Below are positions 8,264 to 16,759 of a stretch of 64,000 nucleotides of DNA, piece after piece (the first letter of the stretch is position 1; every line of letters begins with the position of its first letter). This stretch comes from Terriglobia bacterium (GTDB taxonomy: Bacteria; Acidobacteriota; Terriglobia; Terriglobales; Acidobacteriaceae): the NCBI GenBank assembly GCA_020073495.1, contig JAIQFD010000004.1, forward strand, positions 299,001-363,000, written 5' to 3'. A program made the position numbers and the translations under genes. The notes beneath the pieces are model-generated. The model saw only the letters and a list, made by a program, of their open reading frames with translations. It was not told the origin of the DNA and did not search any database.

Positions 8264-9805
8264 CTGGCCAACCAATTACTCGCCACCAAGTCCATTGACA
8301 AGCTGATCTCGGAGTCGGAGGAGCCCGAACATCGGCTCAAGAAAACGCTTGGACCGTGGAGCCTCACCGCGCTCGGCATCGGCGCCATCATCGGCTCCGG
8401 CATCTTCGTTCTGACCGGCACGGCGGCTGCGGGCGAGCACTTCGAAGTCCCTTCCATCCTGCACGCACAGGTGCTCGACCTTTTCCTGAACTTGGTGCAG
8501 CACGGGAGTTTCGCCGGTGCGCTGATGCACGGCCGCCCGCCGGCAGGCCCGGCGATCGCAATCTCGTTCGCGCTGGTAGCCATCGCGTGCAGCTTTGCCG
8601 GACTCTGCTACGCAGAGCTGGCCTCCATGATCCCCATCGCCGGCAGCGCCTATACCTACTCGTATGCCACCCTGGGCGAGATCTTCGCCTGGATCATCGG
8701 CTGGGACCTGATCCTGGAGTACGCCGTAAGCAATGTCGCGGTCGCGGTCGGCTTCAGCGGATACCTGAAAGCGCAGTTGGAACAGTTCGGGCTAGTCATC
8801 CCGGAACACTGGTCCACCTCCGTGTGGGCTGGAGGCCACTGGACGGGCGCGTATTTCAACCTGCCCGCCTTCCTGGTGGTATTCGTCCTCACTGTGCTGC
8901 TGGTGCGCGGCGTGCGCGAATCCGCCGAGACCAACAATTTCATGGTGGCGATCAAAATCGCCGCCATCATGACCTTCCTGGTCGTCGGTGGCATGCTGGT
9001 GAATCCCGGCAACTGGAAGCCCTTCGCGCCTTCTGGTTTTGCCGGCGTCGTTACCGGTGGCGCCATCATTTTCTTCACCTACATCGGCTTCGATTCGGTT
9101 TCTACGGCGGCCGAGGAGGCCCAGAACCCTCAGAAGGACATCCCTTTCGGCATCATCACTTCCCTGATCGTGTGCACGATCCTCTACATGGGGGTCGCGC
9201 TGGTGCTGCTGGGCATGATGAAGTACAGCACCTTCGTTTCCGGCGCCGCCGCCGAGGCTCCGGTCGCCTACGCGCTGCAACAACTCGGCGCCAGACCGAT
9301 CTTCCGCTCCGTGATCGTGATCGGCGCGCTCACGGGCATGCTCTCTTCGCTGCTGGTCTTCCAATATGGCCAGACCCGGATCTGGTTCGCCATGTCCCGC
9401 GACGGCCTGTTGCCCAAGCTCTTTTCCGCTGTACATCAGCGCTTCAAGACGCCCCATTGGTCCACCTGGATCGCCGGCTTTGCCGTCGGCATCCCGGCCG
9501 GGCTGGTCGATATCGGAGACGCCGCCGATCTTTCCAACATTGGAACGCTGTTCGCCTTCGTGCTGGTATCGCTGGGCGTGATCTTCCTGCGCCGCTCGCA
9601 GCCGGACCGTCCGCGCGCGTTCCGTGTCCCCTTCGTGCCCTGGTTCCCGCTGCTGGCGGTGATCCTCTGCGGCGGCCTGATGACCGGCCTGACTGTGATC
9701 ACGTGGATCCGCTTCTTCGTCTGGATGGCGATCGGTCTGGTGATCTACATCCTCTATGGCCGGCGGCACAGCGAATTCGCCAAGGCCTCTCCAGGCGGAG
9801 CATGA
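8264..9805 (+). CDS. Amino acid permease, APC superfamily (cationic amino acid transporter-like)
   Basis: A 12-helix inner-membrane transporter of about 513 residues. The first helix carries the APC signature GIGAIIGSGIFVLTGTAAAG, and later blocks such as FFTYIGFDSVSTAAEEAQNPQ are typical of the CAT subfamily. Relative to that family, TM1 and TM2 are separated by an extra loop of about 30 residues (from EHFEVPSILHAQ). The start is odd: homologs begin near ANQLLATKSIDKLI, which here follows a CTG at 8264 with AGGAG six bases upstream. A TTG at 8213 is the only conventional upstream start and would add 17 residues read through repeat-like DNA. Its stop overlaps the next ATG (ATGA). Confidence 0.88.
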   Translation: MANQLLATKSIDKLISESEEPEHRLKKTLGPWSLTALGIGAIIGSGIFVLTGTAAAGEHFEVPSILHAQVLDLFLNLVQHGSFAGALMHGRPPAGPAIAISFALVAIACSFAGLCYAELASMIPIAGSAYTYSYATLGEIFAWIIGWDLILEYAVSNVAVAVGFSGYLKAQLEQFGLVIPEHWSTSVWAGGHWTGAYFNLPAFLVVFVLTVLLVRGVRESAETNNFMVAIKIAAIMTFLVVGGMLVNPGNWKPFAPSGFAGVVTGGAIIFFTYIGFDSVSTAAEEAQNPQKDIPFGIITSLIVCTILYMGVALVLLGMMKYSTFVSGAAAEAPVAYALQQLGARPIFRSVIVIGALTGMLSSLLVFQYGQTRIWFAMSRDGLLPKLFSAVHQRFKTPHWSTWIAGFAVGIPAGLVDIGDAADLSNIGTLFAFVLVSLGVIFLRRSQPDRPRAFRVPFVPWFPLLAVILCGGLMTGLTVITWIRFFVWMAIGLVIYILYGRRHSEFAKASPGGA

Positions 9806-10830
9806 AGCCGCCGAGCCAATTCATCCGGTCGCTTCCCAAGGCCGAGCTGCATCTCCATCTCGAAGGTTCCGTCGAGCCGGCCACCCTGGTGGAACTGAGC
9901 CGGCGGCACAGCGGGCCGCAGTACACGCTCGAGGAGGCGGAGCAGCTCTACAACTACCCGGATTTCGCCGCGTTCCTGCTGGCCTTCAAGGCCGTCGCCG
10001 AACAACTGACCACGCCCGAGGATTACGAGCTCATCACCTATCGCCTCATGGAGCGGCTGCGGTCGGAGAACGTACCTCACGCCGAGGTGTACGTTTCGGT
10101 GGGCGTCGTGCTCTGGTACAAGCGGGATTTCGCGCCGATCTTTGAGGCGCTGGAGCGCGCCCGCCAGCGCGGCGAACGCGACTTCGGTGTGTCCGTGCTC
10201 TGGATCTTCGACGCGGTCCGCCAGTTCGGCCCCGACCGCGCCCGGCGGGTTGTGGACCAGGCGGTGCAGTACCGCGACCGCAACGTGGTGGGGATCGGGA
10301 TCGGCGGTGATGAGCGCCGCGCCGGCCCCGAACTGTTTCGCGACGTGTACGCGTACGCCGCCGACAACGGCCTGCATCTCACCTGTCATGCCGGCGAGAC
10401 CGCGGGCCCCGAATCCATCTGGGGCGCCCTGAACCTCAAGAGCGAGCGCCTCGGCCACGCCCTCTCCGCCGGCCAGGACCGCGAGCTGATGGCCGTGCTG
10501 GTCGAGCGCCAGATCCCCCTGGAGATCTGCATCTCCAGCAACCTGCGCACGGCGTGCTGCGCCCGCCTGCAGGACCATCCGGTGAAGAGGTATTTCGACC
10601 TCGGCGCCATGGTCACGCTGAACACCGACGACCCGGCGATGTTCCGCACTTCCCTGTCGCACGAGTACCAGCTGGCGCAAGATTCCTTCGGCTTCACTGA
10701 CGAGCACGTGCGCGAGTTGGCGCGCAATTCTTTCGAGGCGGCTTTTCTTCCCCCGGAAAAGAAGTTGTGGTTCCTCAACAGCCTGGATGCTATGGCGCCC
10801 GTCCCGGGGCGTCCCACCCGGATCCCATGA
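9802..10830 (+). CDS. Adenosine deaminase-family nucleoside/nucleobase deaminase
   Basis: A 342-residue metal-dependent deaminase of the Add superfamily. The metal and catalytic motifs are in order: KAELHLHLEGS (HxH), THCHAGE-type block LTCHAGETAG with the catalytic Glu, the ISSNLRT block and the C-terminal NTDDPAMF with the metal-ligand Asp. The substrate could be adenosine, adenine or a futalosine-type compound; sequence alone does not decide. The ATG overlaps the permease stop and the stop overlaps the next ATG, so expression is translationally coupled in a four-gene run. Cytoplasmic: no signal peptide. Confidence 0.88.
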   Translation: MKPPSQFIRSLPKAELHLHLEGSVEPATLVELSRRHSGPQYTLEEAEQLYNYPDFAAFLLAFKAVAEQLTTPEDYELITYRLMERLRSENVPHAEVYVSVGVVLWYKRDFAPIFEALERARQRGERDFGVSVLWIFDAVRQFGPDRARRVVDQAVQYRDRNVVGIGIGGDERRAGPELFRDVYAYAADNGLHLTCHAGETAGPESIWGALNLKSERLGHALSAGQDRELMAVLVERQIPLEICISSNLRTACCARLQDHPVKRYFDLGAMVTLNTDDPAMFRTSLSHEYQLAQDSFGFTDEHVRELARNSFEAAFLPPEKKLWFLNSLDAMAPVPGRPTRIP

Positions 10831-12290
10831 CTGCGCTGCGGCGGGCCCTCATCTTCGCGCTATGTCTCGTGCCGATCGTTTGCGCAGTCGCTGCGGACGG
10901 GCCGCGAGAGCGCCCGCTCGCCATCACCAACGTCAACATCGTCGACGTCACCGACGGCAGTATCTGGCGCAACTCCACCATCTACATCCGCGGCAACCGC
11001 ATCCAGTGGGTGGCGAAGCACGCGTTTCTGGAGCACGGTGAGCGCCTCAAGGTCGTCAACGGCGGCGAGCGCTACGTCATCCCGGGGCTGTGGAACATGC
11101 ACGTGCACCTGGTGCAGGATCTCCCGGCGGAATACACCGAGCACGTCCTGATGCCGCTCATGATCGCCAACGGCGTCTCTGGCGTGCGCGACATGGGCGG
11201 CAACCTGACCCGGCTGAAGTCCCTGCGCGACCGCATCGCTTCCGGGGCGCTTCTCGGCCCTCGCATCATGTTCTCCGGCCCCATGATCGACGGGCCGCAG
11301 CCCGCTTATTCCGATTCCCTGGCCGTCACCACCGAAGACGACGCTCGGGCTGCCGTTCGCTTGCTCAAACAGCAAGGCGCGGATTTCATCAAGGTGCAGA
11401 GCCTGCTGCCGCGCGCTCCATATTTTGCGGTCGCCGACGAGGCGAAGAAGCAAGGCCTTATGTTCGTTGGCCACGTGCCCGATGCCGTGACCGCCGCCGA
11501 GGGTTCGGAAGCCGGCCAGCGCACCATGGAGCACATGCTCACCATCCTGCGTGGCTGTTCCACGGAAGAGCGCCAGATCATGGCCGCCGACGAAGAGTTC
11601 GGCCTCCGCACCGGTCTCACTCCGGCCCAGCGGAACGCCTTCGGCCAGGCGCAGCGCGAGCGCATCCTGCGCACTTTCAGCCCGGCCAGAGCCGACGACC
11701 TTTTCCAGCGGCTTCTCTCCAACCGCAACTGGCAGACCCCGACTCTCGTCCAGCTGCGCTTCTTCGAGCAGGCGGACACCAACGAATGGGAGCGCGATCC
11801 CCGGATGCGTTTCGTTCCGGCGTTCCTACGCGACAAGTGGAAACGGCAGCGGGACGACTTTCTCAAGGGCCGCTCGGCGGCAAATCTTGCAAGCTGGAAG
11901 GCGTTTTTTCGCAAGAACCGGGAGCTGCTCGGCCCCATGCGCCGTGATTACGTCCATTTCCTGGCCGGCACCGACAACGGCCCCTACGCCTTCCCCGGCT
12001 CCGACCTCCTCGATGAGCTGCAACTCCTGGTGGAGAACGGCCTGTCTCCGCTCACGGCGCTGCGCGGCGCGACCATCGAGGCCGCTATCGCCGTGAACCG
12101 CCAGCGCGAGTACGGCGCCATCGCGCAGGGTAGAATTGCCGACATCGTGTTCCTCGACGGCAATCCGCTCGAAGACATCCGCAACGTCCGCAAGATCTCC
12201 GCGGTCGTCTACAACGGGCATTTCTACGATCAGAGGGACCTCGACCGCATGACGCAGGATGCGGCCAAGGCGGCAGCGGAGGTGAAGTGA
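10827..12290 (+). CDS. Secreted amidohydrolase-family protein
   Basis: A 487-residue protein with an N-terminal signal peptide (residues 1-23, MTALRRALIFALCLVPIVCAV). It shows the amidohydrolase layout: small beta-sandwich start (ITNVNIVDVTDGS), the HxH metal pair in NMHVHLV, a later GHVPD histidine, and the terminal AGTDNGPYAFPGSDL Asp block followed by LSPLTALRGATIEAA and IADIVFLDGNP. The family includes imidazolonepropionase and prolidase-like enzymes; the substrate is unknown. It overlaps the deaminase gene by 4 bases. Export of this enzyme next to a permease suggests hydrolysis outside the cytoplasm followed by uptake, which is inference. Confidence 0.87.
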   Translation: MTALRRALIFALCLVPIVCAVAADGPRERPLAITNVNIVDVTDGSIWRNSTIYIRGNRIQWVAKHAFLEHGERLKVVNGGERYVIPGLWNMHVHLVQDLPAEYTEHVLMPLMIANGVSGVRDMGGNLTRLKSLRDRIASGALLGPRIMFSGPMIDGPQPAYSDSLAVTTEDDARAAVRLLKQQGADFIKVQSLLPRAPYFAVADEAKKQGLMFVGHVPDAVTAAEGSEAGQRTMEHMLTILRGCSTEERQIMAADEEFGLRTGLTPAQRNAFGQAQRERILRTFSPARADDLFQRLLSNRNWQTPTLVQLRFFEQADTNEWERDPRMRFVPAFLRDKWKRQRDDFLKGRSAANLASWKAFFRKNRELLGPMRRDYVHFLAGTDNGPYAFPGSDLLDELQLLVENGLSPLTALRGATIEAAIAVNRQREYGAIAQGRIADIVFLDGNPLEDIRNVRKISAVVYNGHFYDQRDLDRMTQDAAKAAAEVK

Positions 12291-13018
12291 TGGTCCGGCC
12301 GGCAATGACGCAGCACATCGGGATCGTGGCCTGTAGCGCCGAAGGCGCGGCCCTGTGTTACCGCACCATCTGCGAAGAGGCGCAGGACGTCCTCGGACGC
12401 CACTTCCATCCCGAGATCTCGATGCATACGCATTGTCTTGGTGAGTACATGCGGTTTGCGGAAGACGACAATTGGGGCGGTGTGGCCGGCCTGATGCTTT
12501 CTTCGGCCCACAAACTGCAAAAGGCCGGCGCGGACTTCCTCATCTGCCCCGACAATACCATCCACCAGGCGATGCGAATGGTCACGCCCAAGTCGCCGCT
12601 GCCCTGGCTGCACATCGCGGAAGAAGTGGCGGAAGAGGCCAAACGGCGCGGCTTCCGCAAGGTCGGCATCACCGGGACCAGGTACCTGGTAAGAAGCAGC
12701 GTTTATCCGGAGAAACTCGAAGCTGCGGGCATCGCCTACCTCCGGCCGGAGAAGGACGAGCGGGAGAAGATAAACGACATCATCTTCGACGAGCTGGTGC
12801 ACGGCGTTTTCACCCACTCCTCCCTGGCCTACTTCCAGCAGGTGATCGAGCGCATGAAGCGCGAGGGCTGCGACGCCGTCGTGCTCGGATGCACCGAGAT
12901 CCCCCTGCTGGTCAACGACGCCAACTCGCCCCTGCCTACGCTCGATTCCACGCGCTTGCTGGCCCGCGCCGCCTTGAAACGCGCGGTCATCGCGCGACCC
13001 GTCGCCGCCGCGCAGTAA
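12290..13018 (+). CDS. Aspartate/glutamate racemase-family protein
   Basis: A 242-residue cofactor-independent racemase. Both thiols of the two-base mechanism are visible: Cys86 in FLICPDNTIHQ and the second Cys in VVLGCTEIPLL near residue 200. The ATG at 12290 overlaps the amidohydrolase TGA (TGATG) with GGAGG seven bases upstream; ATG 12305 (MTQHIGIVAC) is the homology-based alternative. Family members racemise Asp, Glu or hydantoins. It ends the permease-deaminase-amidohydrolase-racemase run. Confidence 0.85.
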   Translation: MVRPAMTQHIGIVACSAEGAALCYRTICEEAQDVLGRHFHPEISMHTHCLGEYMRFAEDDNWGGVAGLMLSSAHKLQKAGADFLICPDNTIHQAMRMVTPKSPLPWLHIAEEVAEEAKRRGFRKVGITGTRYLVRSSVYPEKLEAAGIAYLRPEKDEREKINDIIFDELVHGVFTHSSLAYFQQVIERMKREGCDAVVLGCTEIPLLVNDANSPLPTLDSTRLLARAALKRAVIARPVAAAQ

Positions 13019-13091
13019 TTTTCGAAGGTCTTCTGCATCGACGCCGCGAACTGAACCGGAAAGGGCACGGCTTCAGCCGGGCCGAGGGCGT

Positions 13092-13120
13092 AACAAGGAA
13101 AAGCCCGGCCTCAGCCGGGC
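13092..13120 (-). terminator. Rho-independent terminator of the radical SAM gene
   Basis: GCCCGGC (13103-13109), loop CTCA, GCCGGGC (13114-13120) form a perfect 7-bp stem. On the minus strand it is followed by TTTTCCTTGTT. It sits 18 bases beyond the stop of the radical SAM gene in a convergent spacer. The flanking GGCTTCAGCCGGGC wording is also a repeat-like palindrome. Confidence 0.65.
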
Positions 13121-13137
13121 GAACGGAAGCTGCTTGC

Positions 13138-14157
13138 TTAGTCGCCGATCTGCACCAGCCCGCCCTCGGGTTGGGTGGCGGGTCGGTTCTGCGGGTCGCG
13201 CCAGAAGTCCAGGTAGGAGATCTGGTGCACGCACGAGACCGTGCAGTGCGGGGCGCAGGATTTCTCGGTCGCATACTCGCGCCGGATGTCCGCCCGCGTG
13301 TACTCGGCCAGCGGCTTGGCCGGATATCCGCGCTGCTGCGAGCAGTAGTGCACCAGGCCGTTCTCGCAGATGTAGAGGTAGCGGGCTCCGGCACGGCAGC
13401 GCCAGTTGTTCGGCCGGCCGTGCGCGATGTTGTCCTGGAAATAGTTGACGCGCGCGTAGCTGGCCTTCTCCATCGCCCACATCTCGCCGTAAACCTTGCG
13501 CTCTTCGTCTTCCAGGGGAAGCAACTGCCCGTCGCCGTTGTGGATGATGCCCACGGTCGAGGTGAATCCGAGCTCCAGCGCGCGCCGGCCGACGGTCAGC
13601 GCGTCGTGCGGGTCGCGGATCCCTCCCCCCACCACGGAATTGATGTTCACGTGGAACTCGGCGTGCTCCGCCAGAAGCTCCAGCTTCTTGTCGAGAACCT
13701 TCAGGCTTTTCTTCGAGATGTCGTCCGGCTGGACGTTGTCGATGGAGATCTGCAGGTGCTCCAGCCCGGCGCGGTTCAGCCGCTGGATGCGTTCCGCCGT
13801 CAGCAGGTAGCCGTTGGTGATCAGGCCGGCGATCATCTCCTTCTTCCGGATGTAGGCGATGACTGCGTCCAAGTCGGGGTGCAGCAGCGGCTCACCGCCG
13901 GAGATGGTGATGATGGTCGTTCCCAGCGCCGCCAGCCGATCCAGACGCTCGTGCATGGTCTCCAGCGGGACCGGTTTGGAGACGTCGTCGTACTCGTTGC
14001 AGTAGGCACAGGAGAGATTGCACCTCCGCATGGGGATGACATGCGCCAGCACCGGGTGGTCCGTGGACCACAGTGCCTTGGCGATCATTTTCAGTTCGCG
14101 CGCGCGCCGCGACACGGCGTTCAACCGGCGGCGGAATACCACCCCTGCACTTGGCAT
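13138..14157 (-). CDS. Radical SAM protein with Cys-rich C-terminus
   Basis: A 339-residue radical SAM enzyme. The [4Fe-4S] motif CNLSCAYC (Cys46, Cys50, Cys53) is followed by the [14 protein letters not shown]-binding block. The C-terminal third has further cysteines ([26 protein letters not shown]), like a SPASM-type auxiliary cluster region. Such enzymes modify peptides, cofactors or lipids; the substrate here is unknown and no small precursor peptide is visible nearby. A 126-base gap separates it from the ABC ATPase upstream. Confidence 0.85.
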   Translation of the reverse strand: MPSAGVVFRRRLNAVSRRARELKMIAKALWSTDHPVLAHVIPMRRCNLSCAYCNEYDDVSKPVPLETMHERLDRLAALGTTIITISGGEPLLHPDLDAVIAYIRKKEMIAGLITNGYLLTAERIQRLNRAGLEHLQISIDNVQPDDISKKSLKVLDKKLELLAEHAEFHVNINSVVGGGIRDPHDALTVGRRALELGFTSTVGIIHNGDGQLLPLEDEERKVYGEMWAMEKASYARVNYFQDNIAHGRPNNWRCRAGARYLYICENGLVHYCSQQRGYPAKPLAEYTRADIRREYATEKSCAPHCTVSCVHQISYLDFWRDPQNRPATQPEGGLVQIGD

Positions 14158-14283
14158 GGTTAACTAAGGGATTACACACCCCCCTCTCAGGATGCAGGAA
14201 TCTGCCAACGGCGAACGGCGATTATCCGGGGCCGAACGGTCATGGGATGGGCCTGAATCACAAGAGGCCGATGAGCGATCCGC

Positions 14284-15105
14284 CTAGTGGTCCACGATGG
14301 ACGATGCCGACGGCGCGACTCCGACCTCCGGGACCGACTCCAGCAGGGTCCGCGTGTAGGGGTGCCGCGGGAGGGTCGTGATCTGCTCGGCCGTGCCGAC
14401 TTCGACGATCTTCCCCTGGTTCATCACTGCGATCCGGGTCGAGATGTAGCGCACCAGCGGCATGGAATGCGAGATGAACAGGTAGGTGAGCCCGAACTCA
14501 TTCTGCAATCGCTTCATCAGGTTCAGGATCTGCGCGCCCACGCTCACGTCCAGCGCCGACACCGGCTCGTCGGCCACGATGAACCTGGGCCGCACCGCCA
14601 GCGCCCGCGCGATCCCGATCCGCTGTCTTTGCCCGCCCGAGAACTCGTGCGGGTAGCGCCCCAGCGCCGACTCGTCCAGCCCCACGGCGCGCATCAACTC
14701 CGACGCCCGGCTGCGCTGCGCCGACGGCGACAAGCCGTCGTGGATCACTACCGGCTCGGTCACGATCTCTTCGATGTTCATGCGCGGGTCAAGCGAGCCG
14801 AAGGGATCCTGGAAGATGATCTGCATCTCCCGCCGGAGCGCCCGCAGCTCCGCCCCCGACGCCACCGTCACATCCCGGCCGTCGAATCCGACCCAGCCCG
14901 AGGTCGGCTCGATCAGGCGCAGCATCAGCCGTCCCAGCGTGCTCTTGCCGCAGCCCGATTCTCCAACCAGCCCCAGTATCTCGCCCGGCTCGATGTCCAG
15001 AGACACGCCGTCCACCGCGCGCACCTCGCCTTTCGCGCCCCCGCCGAACGCGGATTCGCTCAGCGGGAACACCTTCACCAGTGCGCGCACTTCAACCAGG
15101 TTCAC
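14284..15105 (-). CDS. ABC transporter ATP-binding protein, oligopeptide/dipeptide type (OppF/DppF-like)
   Basis: A 273-residue ATPase from GTG 15105. Walker [10 protein letters not shown], signature [16 protein letters not shown] and Walker [13 protein letters not shown] are intact, and the C-terminus has the Opp/Dpp extension [13 protein letters not shown]. The normal partners (permeases OppB/C, ATPase OppD, binding protein) are absent from this window, so it is an orphan here. It starts 36 bases after the PEGA-protein gene and may belong to that transcript. Confidence 0.9.
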   Translation of the reverse strand: MNLVEVRALVKVFPLSESAFGGGAKGEVRAVDGVSLDIEPGEILGLVGESGCGKSTLGRLMLRLIEPTSGWVGFDGRDVTVASGAELRALRREMQIIFQDPFGSLDPRMNIEEIVTEPVVIHDGLSPSAQRSRASELMRAVGLDESALGRYPHEFSGGQRQRIGIARALAVRPRFIVADEPVSALDVSVGAQILNLMKRLQNEFGLTYLFISHSMPLVRYISTRIAVMNQGKIVEVGTAEQITTLPRHPYTRTLLESVPEVGVAPSASSIVDH

Positions 15106-15141
15106 GGCAGAATCCTACCGCAGCGGAAGCAGTTGGTGCGG

Positions 15142-16173
15142 CTACTTCTTCTTATTGGTGGCGATGGCCAGCAGCAGGTCGCCGGAGGCCCCCAGGCCGC
15201 GAAGGCGTTTCTCCAGGTCGGGGTTGAGTTCGAAGTCCACGCCTCGTTCCTGCACCAGCGACGCCACCCGCTTGGGCGACATCTTTCCCTGCAGCATCTC
15301 GGCCACATCGCCGGCGGTGAATGGCGGCGGCCCGGCCGTCTCCAGTTTGGCCGTCACTTCCAGGTTCTTGCCCGAAACCAGGCGGACCTCCTGCTGGAAA
15401 TCTTTGAAACCGGGGAGACTGATGCGCAGCTTGTAGGTGCCCGCCGGCAGTCGCAGCACCTCGCGCCCCTCGGCGCTGGTCATCCCCCGCGGCTCGTCGT
15501 TGATGTATACCTGCACGTCTCCTGGGTCGCTGGTGATCGTAATGCTCCCCCGCAGATCACGCGCGGGTTGTGGTTTTGAGCTGTCCGTCGGCGCTTGCTG
15601 GGCGCTTTGCCCGGAGGCCTGTGCCTGGGCCTCGGTTCCCAACCGGTGCACGTTCGCCAGCACCTTGTCGAAATTCTTGACGGACCGCACCAGGAATTCG
15701 GCACTCGCTCCCATCCGGAGCACGGCGCGCCGCTCGTCTCCCCGCTCCGTCAGCGGTTCCAGCGCGTATGTCGACGAGCCGGCAGTCAGCACCACCTTCC
15801 CTGGCAGTTTTTCAGCGGTGGCTCCATTGCGTGCCACATCGAAGCTCTCGCAGGACGTGCCGTGAAAATCCCCGCTGATCCGTGTCCGCGTGACGTACAC
15901 GTGCCCCTGGCACTGCTCCTGGGCCATGCTGAAGCCCAGGGCAGGCTCACCCTGCCGGGTGAAATACTCGATGTAGACGCCCCAGCCTTGATTGCCCCCG
16001 TACTCGAGCGCGGGATGTCCGTTATGGGTCACCGCCTTTGGCGGGTTCCCCATCGCGTGCATGCCCCCGCGCCCTCCCGGTCGGTTCGGCTGCTGGTTGG
16101 AAGATTGGTCCTGCGCGGCTGCGCTCAGCGCCGCAAGAAGGAACGCGATCGCGATCGTACGCTGCATTTTCAT
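15142..16173 (-). CDS. Exported PEGA-domain protein
   Basis: A 343-residue protein with a signal peptide (MKMQRTIAIAFLLAALSAAAQ) and a Gln/Asn/Gly/Arg-rich mature N-terminus. Residues about 205-275 form a PEGA domain (ITITSDPGDVQVYINDEPRG then LPAGTYKLRISLPGF), a beta-rich repeat common in surface and kinase-associated proteins. The C-terminal about 60 residues are helical with a basic end NKKK. ATG 16173 was chosen because the signal peptide starts there. It lies directly downstream of the kinase/TPR pair, and PEGA proteins often occur with Ser/Thr kinases. Confidence 0.82.
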   Translation of the reverse strand: MKMQRTIAIAFLLAALSAAAQDQSSNQQPNRPGGRGGMHAMGNPPKAVTHNGHPALEYGGNQGWGVYIEYFTRQGEPALGFSMAQEQCQGHVYVTRTRISGDFHGTSCESFDVARNGATAEKLPGKVVLTAGSSTYALEPLTERGDERRAVLRMGASAEFLVRSVKNFDKVLANVHRLGTEAQAQASGQSAQQAPTDSSKPQPARDLRGSITITSDPGDVQVYINDEPRGMTSAEGREVLRLPAGTYKLRISLPGFKDFQQEVRLVSGKNLEVTAKLETAGPPPFTAGDVAEMLQGKMSPKRVASLVQERGVDFELNPDLEKRLRGLGASGDLLLAIATNKKK

Positions 16174-16240
16174 GGCTTTGCCCGGAAGGCTGTTCCGGAG
16201 ATGGTAACGCATCTCTTCAAGAAAAGTTCTGCGCAGGCGG

Positions 16241-16759
16241 CTAATGTTTCCGCCCCAGCACTTGATCCTCGGTGCGCTTGGCCTGTTCCGCACGCTTCAA
16301 CTGTGCCTGTGCTGCCGCGTCGCCCGGCTCGAGTCCCAGCGCCTCGCGCAGATCGCGGATCGCGAGGTCGTACTCGCCACTGTCCAGATGCCGTCGACCG
16401 GTGGCGACCAGCTCCCGCACGCGACGGTCATGCGGAGCTTTGTGAGTGTCGGGTTGCGCCTCCGACGGCGCTACGGCTGGCGTCTCGACCTTTGGTGTCG
16501 ATGGTTGTGGCGCCGGGCGGGCCGCTTCCATCGGAGCTGGAGCACCTCCCGCGTTCGAGCTGCCCTGTGGTGCGCGCCTGCCCACAACGAAGTAGCCCCC
16601 CACCAGCGCTATCACCACCGCCACACCGACCAACACCCAAAGCCCGGCAGGCGACGTCTTCGCCGGAGCCGGGAGGTGCGCCGTCGCCACCGCGATCTGC
16701 GTGGGCTGAGTCAGCGAAGTAGCCGCTATCTGCGGTGCTGGATACTCGTCGGAGCCCAT
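16241..16759 (-). CDS. Single-pass membrane protein with C-terminal TPR-like segment
   Basis: A 172-residue protein whose ATG overlaps the kinase stop codon (ATGA), so it is probably translated by coupling. A cytoplasmic-type N-terminus (about 39 residues) leads into one TM helix at residues 40-59 (GLWVLVGVAVVIALVGGYFV), a Pro/Ala-rich linker, and a TPR-like helix pair near residues 118-160 (ATGRRHLDSGEYDLAIRDL). The order TM, Pro/Ala linker, single TPR copies the C-terminal half of the upstream kinase. No enzyme motif is present. Confidence 0.78.
   Translation of the reverse strand: MGSDEYPAPQIAATSLTQPTQIAVATAHLPAPAKTSPAGLWVLVGVAVVIALVGGYFVVGRRAPQGSSNAGGAPAPMEAARPAPQPSTPKVETPAVAPSEAQPDTHKAPHDRRVRELVATGRRHLDSGEYDLAIRDLREALGLEPGDAAAQAQLKRAEQAKRTEDQVLGRKH

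Noticed and set aside
8356-9801. A very long open frame overlapping the permease in another frame, continuing into the deaminase gene.
   Set aside because: The part before 9802 is Arg/Pro/His-rich shadow translation of the permease gene; only the segment from ATG 9802 has family motifs.
13138-14157. A RiPP cluster around the radical SAM enzyme.
   Set aside because: No precursor-like small gene was found beside it, and the ABC ATPase is of the Opp type.
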